This document shows, in pieces, positions 8,966-18,674 of a stretch of 64,000 nucleotides of DNA. Source of the DNA: Sporosarcina sp. Marseille-Q4943. Lineage in GTDB: Bacteria; Bacillota; Bacilli; Bacillales_A; Planococcaceae. The first letter of the stretch is position 1. Each line of letters starts with the position of its first letter. The notes under the pieces were generated by a model, which saw only the letters and a list, made by a program, of their open reading frames with translations, had not been told where the DNA came from and ran no database searches. Both the position numbers and the translations under genes were made by a program. The stretch covers positions 1,240,001-1,304,000 of the forward strand of contig NZ_CALSFT010000002.1 of assembly GCF_943736995.1 (NCBI RefSeq). Direction: 5' to 3'.

Positions 8966-10663
8966 ATGATAGAAAGACCATGGCTGGATATGTATCCGCC
9001 AGAAATACCGAAGTCGATCGACTATGATCGGATTCCGCTTCAAGAATTCTTGACGAGATCAAGTACCAAGTTTCCCGCAAAGACGGCAATGCATTTCATG
9101 GGCAAGGACATCAGCTATAAAGAATTCCATGAATCGGCATTGAAATTTGCTAACTACTTGCGTTCGCTAGGCATTGAGAAGGGGGATCGCGTCGCAATCA
9201 TGCTTCCGAACTGTCCTCAAAGCGCAATCGCCTACTATGGCATCCTCTACATAGGAGGAATTGTCGTGCAGACGAATCCGCTCTATACAGAGAGGGAATT
9301 GGCTTATCAGATGGTGGATTCCGGAGCAAAGGCGATCATCTCACTCGATATTCTATTCGGACGGATTACGAAGGTCGTCAAGGAGACAAAGTTGGAGCAT
9401 GTCATCATAACCGGAATTAAAGATTACTTACCGTTTCCGAAAAACCTTATTTATCCGTTCATCCAGAAAAAAGAGCATGGCATCATCGTGAAAGTGGAAC
9501 ATCGGGGTATGAACCATCTTTTTACCGAAATAATGAAAATAGCAAAACCTGATCCGGTTTCATATGATTTTAATTTCGAGGAAGATATTGCATTGCTTCA
9601 GTATACAGGGGGAACAACGGGACCGCCGAAAGGTGTCATGCTGACTCATGCCAATTTGATCAGCAACGCGCAAATGTGCAATGCATGGTTGTATAAATGC
9701 AAGGATGGCGAGGAGACGGTAATGGGGATTCTGCCATTCTTCCACGTGTATGGCATGACGACTGTTCTCATCTTATCGGTCATGTTGGGCAATAAGATGG
9801 TGTTGATACCAAAATTCGATTTCGATACTGCGTTGAAGGCGATCGATAAACAAAAACCGACTCTATTCCCGGGAGCTCCGACAATTTATATCGGATTGCT
9901 GAATCACCCAGAGCTGGCGAAATATGACCTATCATCCATCAAAGCGTGTATAAGCGGATCAGCTGCGTTGCCTGTCGAACTGCAGGAAAGATTTGAAAAG
10001 GTTACCGGAGGAAAGCTTGTTGAAGGATATGGTTTGACAGAGACATCACCTGTTGCCATCGCGAATTTCGTATGGGAGGAAAGACGCGTGAAAGGGTCTA
10101 TCGGTGTTCCTTGGCCGGATACGGATGCGTGCATTTTAGGTCCTGAATCGAAGGAGCCTCTGCCGAATGGGGAAGTTGGGGAGATTGCAGTAAAAGGCCC
10201 GCAAGTGATGAGGGGTTATTGGAACCGACCGGAGGAAACTGCTGAGACATTTAGAGATGGATGGCTATTGACTGGAGATTTAGGGTATATGGATGACGAA
10301 GGCCATTTCTATGTCGTTGACAGGAAAAAGGATATGATCATTGCGAGTGGCTTCAATATATATCCGCGCGAGATCGAAGAAGTCCTTTACGAGCACGAAG
10401 CAATTCAAGAGTGTGTCGTCGCGGGCGTTCCGGATCCATACCGAGGAGAAACAGTAAAAGCGTACATTGTTCTAAAAGCAGGGAAGTCGGTGACGGAAGA
10501 AGAACTGGATACGTATTGCCGTGAACATTTGGCTTCATTTAAAGTGCCGCGCAAATATGACTTCAGGAAAGAGTTGCCGAAAACTGCCGTCGGAAAAATA
10601 TTGCGGCGTGCTCTCGTAGAGGAAGAGAAGAAGAAGATGGAACAGGAATTGCAAACTTCCTGA
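8966..10663 (+). CDS. lcfA: Long-chain-fatty-acid–CoA ligase
   Basis: ANL-superfamily enzyme that activates long-chain fatty acids to acyl-CoA with ATP, the entry step of beta-oxidation. It has 565 residues. Motifs are the AMP-binding P-loop YTGGTTGPPKG (about residue 212), GYGLTETSP (about 354), the TGDLGYMDDEGHFYVVDRKKD hinge region and the C-terminal catalytic lysine context LPKTAVGKILRR. It has a strong ribosome site (AAAAGGGGGG). It is the first gene of the lcfA–fadR–fadB–etfB–etfA cluster, in the same order as in B. subtilis. Confidence 0.95.
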   Translation: MIERPWLDMYPPEIPKSIDYDRIPLQEFLTRSSTKFPAKTAMHFMGKDISYKEFHESALKFANYLRSLGIEKGDRVAIMLPNCPQSAIAYYGILYIGGIVVQTNPLYTERELAYQMVDSGAKAIISLDILFGRITKVVKETKLEHVIITGIKDYLPFPKNLIYPFIQKKEHGIIVKVEHRGMNHLFTEIMKIAKPDPVSYDFNFEEDIALLQYTGGTTGPPKGVMLTHANLISNAQMCNAWLYKCKDGEETVMGILPFFHVYGMTTVLILSVMLGNKMVLIPKFDFDTALKAIDKQKPTLFPGAPTIYIGLLNHPELAKYDLSSIKACISGSAALPVELQERFEKVTGGKLVEGYGLTETSPVAIANFVWEERRVKGSIGVPWPDTDACILGPESKEPLPNGEVGEIAVKGPQVMRGYWNRPEETAETFRDGWLLTGDLGYMDDEGHFYVVDRKKDMIIASGFNIYPREIEEVLYEHEAIQECVVAGVPDPYRGETVKAYIVLKAGKSVTEEELDTYCREHLASFKVPRKYDFRKELPKTAVGKILRRALVEEEKKKMEQELQTS

Positions 10664-10671
10664 CGAAAGAC

Positions 10672-10725
10672 TTGACGATAATCAAATAAACGATTAATAT
10701 GAAAATATGAATGAATCATCATTCA
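10672..10725 (+). promoter_or_regulatory. fadR promoter with FadR operator
   Basis: TTGACG (10672), 17-bp spacer, TAATAT (10695), followed at 10708-10725 by TGAATGAATCATCATTCA. This palindrome differs at about one position from the B. subtilis FadR consensus TGAATGAMTANTCATTCA. Its place just downstream of the -10 fits autorepression relieved by long-chain acyl-CoA. Confidence 0.8.
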
Positions 10726-10753
10726 TATTTTCTTCTTTTTGGTGGTGAAAAAA

Positions 10754-11335
10754 TTGAAACGCGATAAACCTAAATATAAACAGATAGTGGATGCCGCCGT
10801 CATCGTCATTGCCGAAAACGGTTATCATCAGGCGCAAGTCTCGAAGATCGCCAAGGAAGCAGGCGTTGCCGACGGAACGATATACCTTTATTTCAAAAAT
10901 AAAGAGGATATCCTTATTTCCGTCTTCCGGGAGAAGATGGGCGTCTTTGTCGATAACGTGAAAGAGATCTTGCAAAAAGAAATCTCGGCGACAGAGATGC
11001 TTGCAAAGATGATTGAAAACCATTTCAGTTTGCTCAATGGCGACCGCCACCTAGCCATTGTAACCCAGTTGGAATTACGGCAATCCAACAAAGATCTTCG
11101 ATACAGAATCAACGAAGTATTGAAGGAGTATTTGACGTTGCTCGATACCATTTTAAAAGAAGGTATCGAAAAAGGTGAGTTTGACGAGCATATCGACATC
11201 CGGCTGGCGCGTCAAATGGTATTCGGGACGATAGACGAAACAATCACCTCATGGGTAATGAATGATCAAAAATATGATTTAATGAAATTGGCACCAGAAG
11301 TCCATCGCTTACTTTTAAATGGAATGAAAGCGTAA
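10754..11335 (+). CDS. fadR: TetR-family fatty-acid degradation regulator FadR
   Basis: TetR-type repressor of about 193 residues. The N-terminal helix-turn-helix (ENGYHQAQVSKIAKEAGVADGTIYLYFKNKEDIL) is nearly that of B. subtilis FadR (YsiA); the C-terminal helical domain should bind long-chain acyl-CoA. A TTG at 10739 is in frame, but GGTGGTG at 10741-10747 is a ribosome site for the TTG at 10754, whose product begins KRDKPKYKQIVDAA like known FadR. It lies between lcfA and fadB and has its own promoter and operator. Confidence 0.93.
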   Translation: MKRDKPKYKQIVDAAVIVIAENGYHQAQVSKIAKEAGVADGTIYLYFKNKEDILISVFREKMGVFVDNVKEILQKEISATEMLAKMIENHFSLLNGDRHLAIVTQLELRQSNKDLRYRINEVLKEYLTLLDTILKEGIEKGEFDEHIDIRLARQMVFGTIDETITSWVMNDQKYDLMKLAPEVHRLLLNGMKA

Positions 11336-11391
11336 ATCCGGATGACGAATGAGCGATGTGGAAACGAGCATTTCGGAAAGGGTGGGAATGA

Positions 11392-12165
11392 ATGGAGTTC
11401 TTGAAAATCGTTGTTGAAGATGGAGTAGCATCCGTTTCAATCAACCGACCGCCGGCCAATGCCTTATCTAGCGGTCTCATCCAAGAGATTGACCAAATGT
11501 TGGATAAAGTTGAGCATGACGAATCCGTCAGAGTCATCATGCTCCACGGAGAAGGTAAATTCTTTTCAGCAGGCGCTGACATTAAGGAATTTACGACAGT
11601 GACATCCGGCGAACAATTTTCACAGCTTGCTTCAGCAGGTCAGGACGTGTTTGAACGGATGGAAAGCTTCAAAAAGCCGATCATTGCCGCTATCCATGGA
11701 GCAGCGCTCGGTGGAGGGTTGGAATTGGCAATGGGTTGCCATATCCGGCTAGTTACGGAGAAGGCTAAACTCGGATTGCCGGAATTGCAATTGGGTCTCA
11801 TTCCCGGGTTTGCCGGCACTCAGCGCTTGCCACGGTATGTCGGAGTGGCGAAGGCGGCTGAAATGCTGTTGACGAGCGATCCGATTTCCGGAGAAGAAGC
11901 TGTCCGTTGGGGACTAGCTAATCATGCATTCCCGGAGGAAGAGCTGCTTCCAAAGGCAATGGAGTTGGCAAAAAAGATTGCGAAGAAAAGTCCTATTGCA
12001 ATGAAGGCAGCCCTCCGCATGCTTCAATACACGAAGACAGACTCGTTCTACGAAGGGGTGAAGGCTGAGGCCGATTCATTCGGAGAGGTTTTCGTCTCAG
12101 AGGATGCAAAAGAAGGTATCCAAGCATTCATTGACAAAAGGGAACCACAATTCAAAGGGAATTAA
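11392..12165 (+). CDS. fadB: Enoyl-CoA hydratase
   Basis: Crotonase-fold enzyme of 257 residues that hydrates trans-2-enoyl-CoA in beta-oxidation. It has the oxyanion-hole motif FSAGADIKEF (about residues 60-70), the loop HGAALGGGLELAMGC (about 102-116) and the catalytic glutamate region GLPELQLGLIPGFAGTQRLPR. It is third in the fatty-acid degradation cluster, 22 bp before etfB. Confidence 0.93.
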   Translation: MEFLKIVVEDGVASVSINRPPANALSSGLIQEIDQMLDKVEHDESVRVIMLHGEGKFFSAGADIKEFTTVTSGEQFSQLASAGQDVFERMESFKKPIIAAIHGAALGGGLELAMGCHIRLVTEKAKLGLPELQLGLIPGFAGTQRLPRYVGVAKAAEMLLTSDPISGEEAVRWGLANHAFPEEELLPKAMELAKKIAKKSPIAMKAALRMLQYTKTDSFYEGVKAEADSFGEVFVSEDAKEGIQAFIDKREPQFKGN

Positions 12166-12186
12166 TAAGCCAGGGAGGTTTACAAT

Positions 12187-12960
12187 ATGAACATTTATGC
12201 ATTGGTGAAACGAACTTTTGACACTGAGGAGAAGATCGCTGTATCAAACGGAAAAATCGTTGAAGACGGCGCGGAATTCATCATTAATCCTTACGACGAA
12301 TATGCAATTGAAGAAGCGATCCAAGTACGCGATGAGCACGGCGGTGAAGTGACAGTCATTACAATCGGTGACGAAGAAGCGGAAAAACAACTTCGTACGG
12401 CGTTGGCCATGGGGGCGGACAAAGCTGTCCTTATTAATACCGAGGACGACTTGGATGAGATGGACGAGTTCACTGCGGCTAAAATCATCGCAGAATACTT
12501 GAAAGACAAAAATGCAGATTTGATCCTTGCAGGGAACGTTGCGATCGATGGCGGCTCCGGGCAAGTGGGACCACGTGTTGCGGAACTGCTAGGAATCAAT
12601 TATGTTACGACAATTACAAACTTGGAAATCAATGGCACTTCCGTCAAAATCATTCGCGATGTCGAAGGAGATTCTGAGACTATTGAAACTTCATTGCCAT
12701 TACTAGTCACAGCACAACAAGGATTGAACGAGCCTCGCTATCCTTCTCTACCAGGTATCATGAAGGCGAAGAAAAAGCCGCTTGATGAACTGGAATTGGA
12801 TGATCTCGATCTTGATGAGGATGATGTGGAAGCGAAAACGGAAACGGTTGAAATTTATCTTCCGCCTCAAAAAGCGGCTGGACGCATCCTTGAAGGCGAC
12901 TTGTCCGATCAGGTGAAAGAGCTCGTGGATCTTCTGAATAAAGAAGCAAAAGTGCTTTGA
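12187..12960 (+). CDS. etfB: Electron transfer flavoprotein subunit beta
   Basis: AMP-binding small subunit (257 residues) of the ETF heterodimer that takes electrons from acyl-CoA dehydrogenases. The family pattern NGKIVEDGAEFIINPYDEYAIEEA is at the N-terminus and the ETF-beta signature VEGDSETIETSLPLLVTAQQGLNEPRYPS is at about 165-190. There is an acidic stretch (LDELELDDLDLDEDD) near the C-terminus. It is followed 32 bp later by etfA, which has its own AATGGGAGGG ribosome site. Confidence 0.95.
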   Translation: MNIYALVKRTFDTEEKIAVSNGKIVEDGAEFIINPYDEYAIEEAIQVRDEHGGEVTVITIGDEEAEKQLRTALAMGADKAVLINTEDDLDEMDEFTAAKIIAEYLKDKNADLILAGNVAIDGGSGQVGPRVAELLGINYVTTITNLEINGTSVKIIRDVEGDSETIETSLPLLVTAQQGLNEPRYPSLPGIMKAKKKPLDELELDDLDLDEDDVEAKTETVEIYLPPQKAAGRILEGDLSDQVKELVDLLNKEAKVL

Positions 12961-12992
12961 TTGAATTCATATTGTAATGGGAGGGACTCTAT

Positions 12993-13967
12993 ATGTCTAA
13001 AAAAGTAGTAGTACTTGGTGAAGCTCGTGAAGGTGCATTACGGAACGTTTCATTCGAAGCGGTTGCAGCTGCCAAAGCAGTAGCTGGCGGCGGGGAAATC
13101 GTTGGTTTACTATTTGGGGATGCAGTTCAATCATTAGGGGAAGAAATGATCAAATACGGTGCGGATCGTGTTATCACTGTGGAGCATCCCCATTTAAAAC
13201 ATTATACATCAGACGGCTTCGGCCAAGCTTTTATGGCTGTGTATGAGCAGGAAAAGCCAGACGCCATCGTTTTCGGCCATACTGCTTTAGGCAAGGATCT
13301 GTCTCCGAAGATTGCTAGTAAACTAGAATCAGGATTGATATCCGATGTGACTGCAATCGAAGGGGAAGGCGACGACGCGGTATTTGTCCGCCCGATTTAT
13401 TCCGGCAAGGCGTTTGAAATAGTAAAGAACAAAGAAGGGCTTCTCTTCATTACTGTCCGCCCAAACAATATTGAAGCGCTTGCGAAAGACGAAAGCCGCT
13501 CAGGTGACGTTTCTTCCGTTTCGGTTGATATTACTAACCTTCGCTCAATCATTAGCGAAGTCGTTCGTAAGTCAACGGAAGGCGTCGATTTATCAGAGGC
13601 GAAAGTCGTCGTCGCTGGCGGCCGCGGTGTGAAGAGTGCGGAGGGCTTCGCGCCTCTTGAAGAATTGGCACAATTGCTCGGCGGTGCAGTAGGTGCATCC
13701 CGAGGAGCGTGTGATGCGGACTACTGCGATTATTCCTTGCAAATCGGGCAGACGGGTAAAGTCGTGACACCTGATCTGTACATAGCTGCTGGAATTTCAG
13801 GCGCAATCCAGCACATGGCTGGAATGTCAAACTCAAAAGTGATCGTCGCCATCAATAAAGACCCAGAAGCAAACATTTTCAAAGTAGCAGACTACGGCAT
13901 CGTAGGAGACTTGTTCGAAGTCATCCCGATGATGATCGAAGAAATCAAGAAAATCAAAACAAACTAA
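12993..13967 (+). CDS. etfA: Electron transfer flavoprotein subunit alpha
   Basis: FAD-binding large subunit of ETF, 324 residues. The N-terminal half is an adenine-nucleotide-like fold. The C-terminal FAD domain has [11 protein letters not shown] (about 209-219), [10 protein letters not shown] and the ETF-alpha signature [17 protein letters not shown]...[10 protein letters not shown]. It is the last gene of the fatty-acid cluster, closed by a long terminator. Confidence 0.95.
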   Translation: MSKKVVVLGEAREGALRNVSFEAVAAAKAVAGGGEIVGLLFGDAVQSLGEEMIKYGADRVITVEHPHLKHYTSDGFGQAFMAVYEQEKPDAIVFGHTALGKDLSPKIASKLESGLISDVTAIEGEGDDAVFVRPIYSGKAFEIVKNKEGLLFITVRPNNIEALAKDESRSGDVSSVSVDITNLRSIISEVVRKSTEGVDLSEAKVVVAGGRGVKSAEGFAPLEELAQLLGGAVGASRGACDADYCDYSLQIGQTGKVVTPDLYIAAGISGAIQHMAGMSNSKVIVAINKDPEANIFKVADYGIVGDLFEVIPMMIEEIKKIKTN

Positions 13968-14000
13968 GATTACTAGGATCCTGTTGATTCAGGAGCCTCA

Positions 14001-14051
14001 GACTGTAGACAAACACCAAGAGTTTCGGTGTTTGCCTACGGTCTTTTTTCT
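14001..14051 (+). terminator. Intrinsic terminator after etfA
   Basis: Long stem GACTGTAG-CAAACACC / GGTGTTTG-CTACGGTC with an 8-base loop and a T-run. Confidence 0.9.
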
Positions 14052-14077
14052 TTATAAATAGAGATAAAGCTAACAAT

Positions 14078-14119
14078 GTTGATTTCCGCTGCGAGCGGAC
14101 GCTTTCCACTCCAATCAAC
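14078..14119. repeat. Fragment of a Bacillaceae-type intergenic repeat
   Basis: Begins GTTGATTTCCGCTGCGAGCG, continues GACGCTTTCC and ends CCAATCAAC. It matches, inverted, the outer part of the fuller copy at 15731-15858 (CGGAAAGCGTCCGCCTGAAGCG...ATCAAC). The rest of the gap to 14350 (about 230 bases) shows no gene; a possible -10 (GGTAAAAT) sits near 14271-14278. Confidence 0.6.
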
Positions 14120-14350
14120 GGTGTTTCCTATTAAATGAATGCGCTGTTATATATGATGACGAAGAATCAATGAGCGCGAACTGTTGAAAATGCTGCCCAT
14201 TGAATAACCAACGTAAAAGGCATAAAGATTAAATAAATTGATAATTTTGAAGGGTGTAAGATATTTTGTGGTAAAATAAACTAGAAGTGTTTGTGACGAG
14301 TCTATACAACAAACGGACCAGATTGATTTACTAAACAGGGGGGAGTTAAA

Positions 14351-14770
14351 ATGGTGAATTCATTGTTCATTGATAAAAATCAAATCTTTAGAGATGTAAT
14401 TCGTTTAGCTGAAACTTGGAAAAATGCTCATGATTCGTCTGGATTTGAAGGTGGAAGTATTACAGAAATGCTGGCTTTCGAAGCTACATCCGAGGGCCGA
14501 AAAATTAATGAATTGGCAATTGAACTAGATAATTATCTACAATCATTGAATTATGATGACATAAAAATGTTACAAACTGTAATGTACCTTGGAAGAGATC
14601 AAGATTATGATGGATCCCTTCATCCTCACCTTATTTATAAAAATGAGTTTGACTACTTTGAAAAACATGGTTGGGTTAGCAAAGAGGTTGAGATTAATCA
14701 AATGACTGAGAAACTGCCTTTAGCTGATTACTTAAAGTCTGGTTTAGATATACTTAAGGTTTCTCTATAG
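14351..14770 (+). CDS. Hypothetical protein, DUF3775-like
   Basis: 139-residue soluble acidic protein with no signal or membrane segment. It has an excellent ribosome site (GGGGGGAG) before ATG. The segment LNYDDIKMLQTVMYLGRDQDYDG is reminiscent of DUF3775 proteins (an 'l..lm.iGRgd' pattern), but I would not rely on that. It is absent from this spot in B. subtilis. Its flanks are intergenic repeats, and its AT-rich codon use differs from etfA and trxA, so it is probably an acquired gene. Confidence 0.65.
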   Translation: MVNSLFIDKNQIFRDVIRLAETWKNAHDSSGFEGGSITEMLAFEATSEGRKINELAIELDNYLQSLNYDDIKMLQTVMYLGRDQDYDGSLHPHLIYKNEFDYFEKHGWVSKEVEINQMTEKLPLADYLKSGLDILKVSL

Positions 14771-14823
14771 TCACTGGCAAATGGGTGAATAATATAAAGG
14801 AAGAAATTAGTTGATGGGATATC

Positions 14824-14920
14824 GGAAGACGGCCGACTCCTGTGGGATTTAGCATGAATGATGAGACCCCGCAGAAGCGAAGTGACAAGGAGGCACATCC
14901 GCGCCCCGCGAAAAATCGTA
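14824..14920. repeat. Degenerate intergenic repeat copy
   Basis: Contains GACTCCTGTGGGATTTAGC, GAGACCCCGCAG and AGGAGGC...CGCCCCGCG in the same order as the copy at 15731-15858, with several differences. The rest of the 14771-15214 gap has no gene. Confidence 0.7.
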
Positions 14921-15083
14921 CAGTCTATAGCTAAAATTAAGGTGTCATCCACTATATCGTTATAGGGCACATTAGTGGCACAAGACAATTTAAGGGGTGG
15001 CGCGCAATTTCTTTTATTTAGTCTTCCTTTCACCATGTCAGGTTAGTTGAATCTTCCGCTTCGAACGCAGCATTAAAAAAAGT

Positions 15084-15112
15084 CTAAAACCCATGTATAC
15101 CAAGGGTTTTAG
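15084..15112. terminator. Hairpin, possible weak terminator
   Basis: Perfect 9-bp stem CTAAAACCC / GGGTTTTAG, 11-base loop, followed by GTTTCTC rather than a clean T-run. Confidence 0.4.
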
Positions 15113-15214
15113 GTTTCTCATCAATCGGACGTACTTATTGGATAAGGAACTACGCCTATTCAGCATAAGAGCCATTTTGTTGAGTGGTAGTATTAAGAGA
15201 GGTGAGAAGAAAAT

Positions 15215-15592
15215 ATGAGTGTACTATTTAGAGTAGAGTTGTATGTAAAGGACATTGAGGAATCCTTGAAATTTTATCAAGATATTATTGGACTGGAACT
15301 CTACGGTCGAAATGAACGTTCTGGTCGCTTCAATTACGATTGCTTTTCATTGTTAATCGCTTCTGAATCAATCCTAGGGGATGAACATTATTTTAACAGT
15401 AAAGCTAAAAGCGATGTTAAAGGAAATGGTTTTGAATTAATTATTGTTGTAGATGAATTGGAAAAAGTTTATCAGCGATGTCTCAAATGCAACTATCCAA
15501 TTGAAGTTGATGTAGAAAAATACCCTTGGAATATGAGAGGTTTTAAGATTGCTGATCCAGATGGATACTTTTTGAGAATTACTTCCAAATGA
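15215..15592 (+). CDS. VOC-superfamily (glyoxalase/bleomycin-resistance-like) protein
   Basis: 125-residue protein of the vicinal oxygen chelate fold: VELYVKDIEESLKFYQDIIGLEL at the N-terminus and FKIADPDGYFLRITSK at the C-terminus are diagnostic. These small dimeric proteins include glyoxalases, dioxygenases and antibiotic-binding proteins; the substrate cannot be read from sequence. The usual metal-binding His is not obvious near the N-terminus, so a binding rather than catalytic role is possible. Its ribosome site GAGAGGTGAG is good. A terminator follows. Confidence 0.8.
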   Translation: MSVLFRVELYVKDIEESLKFYQDIIGLELYGRNERSGRFNYDCFSLLIASESILGDEHYFNSKAKSDVKGNGFELIIVVDELEKVYQRCLKCNYPIEVDVEKYPWNMRGFKIADPDGYFLRITSK

Positions 15593-15631
15593 TTTCAACA
15601 ATCGGGCGCGATTGTAGCACAAAACAATTAA

Positions 15632-15660
15632 AGGGATGGTCATTGCCATCTCTTTTTTTG
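15632..15660 (+). terminator. Intrinsic terminator after the VOC gene
   Basis: AGGGATGG / CCATCTCT stem followed by seven T. Confidence 0.8.
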
Positions 15661-15730
15661 GCAAGTGTAGTACTTAAGCAAGTTTGGAAAGGGGTTTTAT
15701 TTCCAAATTTCAGGTTAGTTGCACTTGCCG

Positions 15731-15858
15731 TTGATTGAAGCGTAAGGCGGCGACTCCTGGGGGATTAGCGGACAGGTGAGACCCCGCAGTGTCGAGCAGC
15801 GACCGAGGAGGCTCACCGCCCGCCCCCCGGAAAGCGTCCGCCTGAAGCGAAAATCAAC
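15731..15858. repeat. Full-length intergenic repeat with inverted ends
   Basis: About 128 bp running TTGATTGAAGCG-TAAGGCGG...GACTCCTGG...GAGACCCCGCAG...CGAGGAGGCTCACCG...GGAAAGCGTCCGCC-TGAAGCGAAAATCAA. Its ends are mutually inverted and the interior can fold. Repeats of this type are scattered through Bacillaceae/Planococcaceae genomes; their function is not established. It lies just upstream of the trxA promoter (TATAAT at 15898-15903). Confidence 0.75.
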
Positions 15859-15942
15859 ATTAGAAGCAGATGTTTCGCCCGTAAATATTCGACATGCTAT
15901 AATGCAATCATAGTTAGATTCACTAAAGGAGGAAATAAAGAA

Positions 15943-16257
15943 ATGGCTATTCTTCATGCAACTGACCAAGACTTTAAAGAACAAACTAAAGACGGCCTCG
16001 TCCTAGTTGACTTCTGGGCAACATGGTGCGGACCTTGCAAAATGATCGCTCCTGTATTGGAGGAACTCGACCAAGACCTTAACGGCAAAGCGAAAATTGT
16101 TAAAGTCGACGTAGACGAAAACCAAGCAACTGCTGGCGAATACGGCATCATGTCTATCCCGACACTTGTCCTTTTCAAAGATGGGGAAATTGTCGACAAA
16201 GTTGTCGGTTTCCAACCGAAAGAACAACTTGCTGAATTGATCGAAAAACACGCGTAA
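15943..16257 (+). CDS. trxA: Thioredoxin
   Basis: 104-residue cytoplasmic disulfide reductase. The active site WCGPCK (C29, C32) and the cis-proline loop SIPTLVLFKDGE are both intact. It is preceded by AAAGGAGGAA and a TATAAT box at 15898. Context (etfA–trxA–uvrC) matches B. subtilis apart from the small insertion upstream. Confidence 0.97.
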   Translation: MAILHATDQDFKEQTKDGLVLVDFWATWCGPCKMIAPVLEELDQDLNGKAKIVKVDVDENQATAGEYGIMSIPTLVLFKDGEIVDKVVGFQPKEQLAELIEKHA

Positions 16258-16268
16258 TGGATTACTTG

Positions 16269-16301
16269 AAACCGGGAACCTTCATAGGAACCCGGTTTTT
16301 T
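16269..16301 (+). terminator. Terminator/attenuator between trxA and uvrC
   Basis: AACCGGG...CCCGGTT stem with an internal AA/AA mismatch, then TTTTT. Only 15 bp remain to the uvrC start, so readthrough into uvrC is likely. Confidence 0.7.
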
Positions 16302-16315
16302 GGTAGGTGAGGAAG

Positions 16316-18094
16316 ATGAATGAAAAAATAGAGCATAAATTGTCCTTGCTGCCGGACTTGCCTGGCTGCTACTTAATGAAGGATCGCCAAGGCACAATCA
16401 TCTATGTAGGTAAGGCTAAAATATTGAAAAACAGGGTCCGGAGTTATTTCACCGGTTCCCATGACGCAAAAACACAGCGCCTCGTCGGGGAAATCGAGGA
16501 CTTTGAATATATTATCACATCATCGGATATCGAGGCGCTCATCTTGGAGTTGAACCTCATCAAACAGCATGATCCGAAATACAATATCATGCTGAAAGAC
16601 GACAAGACGTATCCCTACTTGAAAATCACTTCAGAACGTCATCCGAAACTGATTGTTACAAGGCAACTTAAAAAGGATAAAGGAAAGTATTTCGGACCTT
16701 ATCCGAACGCCACAGCTGCTCATGAAACGAAAAAGTTGCTCGACCGGTTATATCCATATCGAAAATGCCATCAGCTGCCGGACCGTGTCTGCCTGTACTA
16801 TCATATGGGGCAATGCCTGGCACCATGTGTGAATGAAATAAAGCAGGAAACATACAAAGAAATGGTCGACGATATTAGCCGTTTCTTAAATGGTGGATAT
16901 AAAAGCGTGAAAAAAGATCTGACGGAGAAAATGTCCGTAGCCGCCGAAAACCTAGAATTCGAGCGTGCAAAGGAATATCGGGACCAGATCGCCAATATCG
17001 AAGCGGTCATGGAGAAACAGACGATGATGATGAACGACTTCACAGACCGTGACGTTTTTGGGTATGCGGTTGAAAAAGGATGGATGTGCGTCCAAGTATT
17101 TTTCGTCCGACAAGGTAAATTGATTGAAAGGGATGTTTCCATTTTCCCTCTATATCAGGACCCTGAGGAAGAGATGCTTACATTCATCGGTCAATTTTAC
17201 GGCAAGACCGGTCATCTCCTGCCGAAGGAGATATTATTGCCGGAAGGAATCGACCAAGAAATCGTGCAGCAATTGCTGAATGTGAATGTGTTCATCCCAC
17301 AGCGGGGGAAGAAAAAGGATTTAGTGAAGTTATCGAATAAAAATGCTGAAATTTCATTGCGGGAAAAATTCCAGCTCATTGAACGCCAAGAACAGAGGAC
17401 AATCGGTGCTTGCGAAGAACTCGGAGAGGCGATGAGGATTTCGACTCCACTGCGGATTGAAGCCTTTGATAACTCCCATACCGGGGGCGTCGATCCGGTT
17501 TCTGCGATGGTATCCTTTGTTGATGGAAGACCGAACCGGAAAGATTACAGGAAATACAAGACGAGGACTGCGGCTGCTCATGACGATTATGGAGCGATGC
17601 GTGAAGTGATCAGAAGACGCTATGTCCGAGTGTTGAGAGATCATCTGCCGTTACCTGATCTGATCATCATCGATGGAGGAAAAGGACAGATGGAGATTGC
17701 TCGGGAAATAATCGAGGATGAACTCGGCCTGTCCATTCCAATAGCTGGCCTGGCGAAGGATGAAAAGCATCAGACTGCCCAATTGTTGTACGGGAATCCG
17801 GTAGAAGTCGTCCCGTTGAAGCGAACGAGCGAAGCATTCTATTTGCTCCAGCGGATACAGGATGAAGTGCATCGGTTCGTCATTACGTTCCATAGACAAC
17901 GCAGGGATTCCAATTCATTAACATCTGTTTTGGACGGATTGCCAGGAGTTGGACCAAAGCGGAAGCAGCAACTGTTAAAGCATTTTGGTTCAATTAAGAA
18001 AATACGCGATGCAACTGTAGCCGAGCTGAATGATGCAGGTCTCCCAATGAAAGTTGCCGAAACGGTGATGGAGTATTTTAAAGAGGAAAAATGA
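16316..18094 (+). CDS. uvrC: UvrABC excinuclease subunit C
   Basis: Nucleotide-excision-repair nuclease (592 residues) making both incisions around a lesion. The N-terminal GIY-YIG domain ([19 protein letters not shown]) is followed by a Cys-rich linker, a UVR domain ([15 protein letters not shown]), a C-terminal RNase H-like nuclease ([28 protein letters not shown]) and tandem HhH ([18 protein letters not shown]). A GTG at 16307 overlaps the ribosome site AGGTGAGG; the ATG at 16316 gives the usual N-terminus. Confidence 0.96.
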   Translation: MNEKIEHKLSLLPDLPGCYLMKDRQGTIIYVGKAKILKNRVRSYFTGSHDAKTQRLVGEIEDFEYIITSSDIEALILELNLIKQHDPKYNIMLKDDKTYPYLKITSERHPKLIVTRQLKKDKGKYFGPYPNATAAHETKKLLDRLYPYRKCHQLPDRVCLYYHMGQCLAPCVNEIKQETYKEMVDDISRFLNGGYKSVKKDLTEKMSVAAENLEFERAKEYRDQIANIEAVMEKQTMMMNDFTDRDVFGYAVEKGWMCVQVFFVRQGKLIERDVSIFPLYQDPEEEMLTFIGQFYGKTGHLLPKEILLPEGIDQEIVQQLLNVNVFIPQRGKKKDLVKLSNKNAEISLREKFQLIERQEQRTIGACEELGEAMRISTPLRIEAFDNSHTGGVDPVSAMVSFVDGRPNRKDYRKYKTRTAAAHDDYGAMREVIRRRYVRVLRDHLPLPDLIIIDGGKGQMEIAREIIEDELGLSIPIAGLAKDEKHQTAQLLYGNPVEVVPLKRTSEAFYLLQRIQDEVHRFVITFHRQRRDSNSLTSVLDGLPGVGPKRKQQLLKHFGSIKKIRDATVAELNDAGLPMKVAETVMEYFKEEK

Positions 18095-18131
18095 AAAAGG
18101 GCTCTGATCGATTAACGATGAGCCCTTTTCC
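18095..18131. terminator. Terminator between uvrC and yslB
   Basis: AAAAGGGCTC / GAGCCCTTTT stem, usable in both directions by the convergent genes. Confidence 0.85.
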
Positions 18132-18180
18132 CTATCTAGCAATTATTCATATTAAGAAGAATGATGGGTAGCAAGAAAAT

Positions 18181-18597
18181 TCATATTCTTGTTTTCGAGT
18201 CCCATTTTACGAGAAAGCGGACAAGCTTCTCTTTTGGGAATTTCTCACCATAGCATTCTGTGAGGACTCCATTCAGTTTTTGAAATTGTTCCGCAATGAA
18301 GCCGGCTTCCAACTGGTATGATCTGTTCTCAATCAATGTTGCCTCACTTTGCTCCAGAATGAACAATGCCTCGTCCTTTGCGGTCTTGCCTTCATGAGAT
18401 ACGAGAATTCCCCAACCTGCCTCTTGGAAAAAATCCGGGAGTTCATCGATTGAAAAAATGGGGAACTTCCTCGCAATATCTTTACCAGACCAGTAGAGGA
18501 TTTCATCTTCATGTTTACCTAGTATGTTAGGGAGCACATGGTCCCTTATGATTTCATATCCTAATCGTGTCGGAGCTTCATATGTTTGTTTAGTCAA
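18181..18597 (-). CDS. DUF2507 family protein (YslB-like)
   Basis: 138-residue soluble protein that matches B. subtilis YslB in length and position next to sdhC. The N-terminal pattern GYEIIRDHVLPNILGKHEDEILYWSGKDIARKFP is the family hallmark; homologues belong to the V4R-like/heme-NO-associated fold group, but the function is unproven. It is divergent from sdhCAB and shares a ~215-bp intergenic region with it. Confidence 0.85.
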   Translation of the reverse strand: MTKQTYEAPTRLGYEIIRDHVLPNILGKHEDEILYWSGKDIARKFPIFSIDELPDFFQEAGWGILVSHEGKTAKDEALFILEQSEATLIENRSYQLEAGFIAEQFQKLNGVLTECYGEKFPKEKLVRFLVKWDSKTRI

Positions 18598-18674
18598 CGA
18601 TTATGCAGTCCTTTCAGGAGAATCGGGTCGTGTATGAACTTTTTGACAACGGTCTGCAAAAAGTCCAGATCGCC

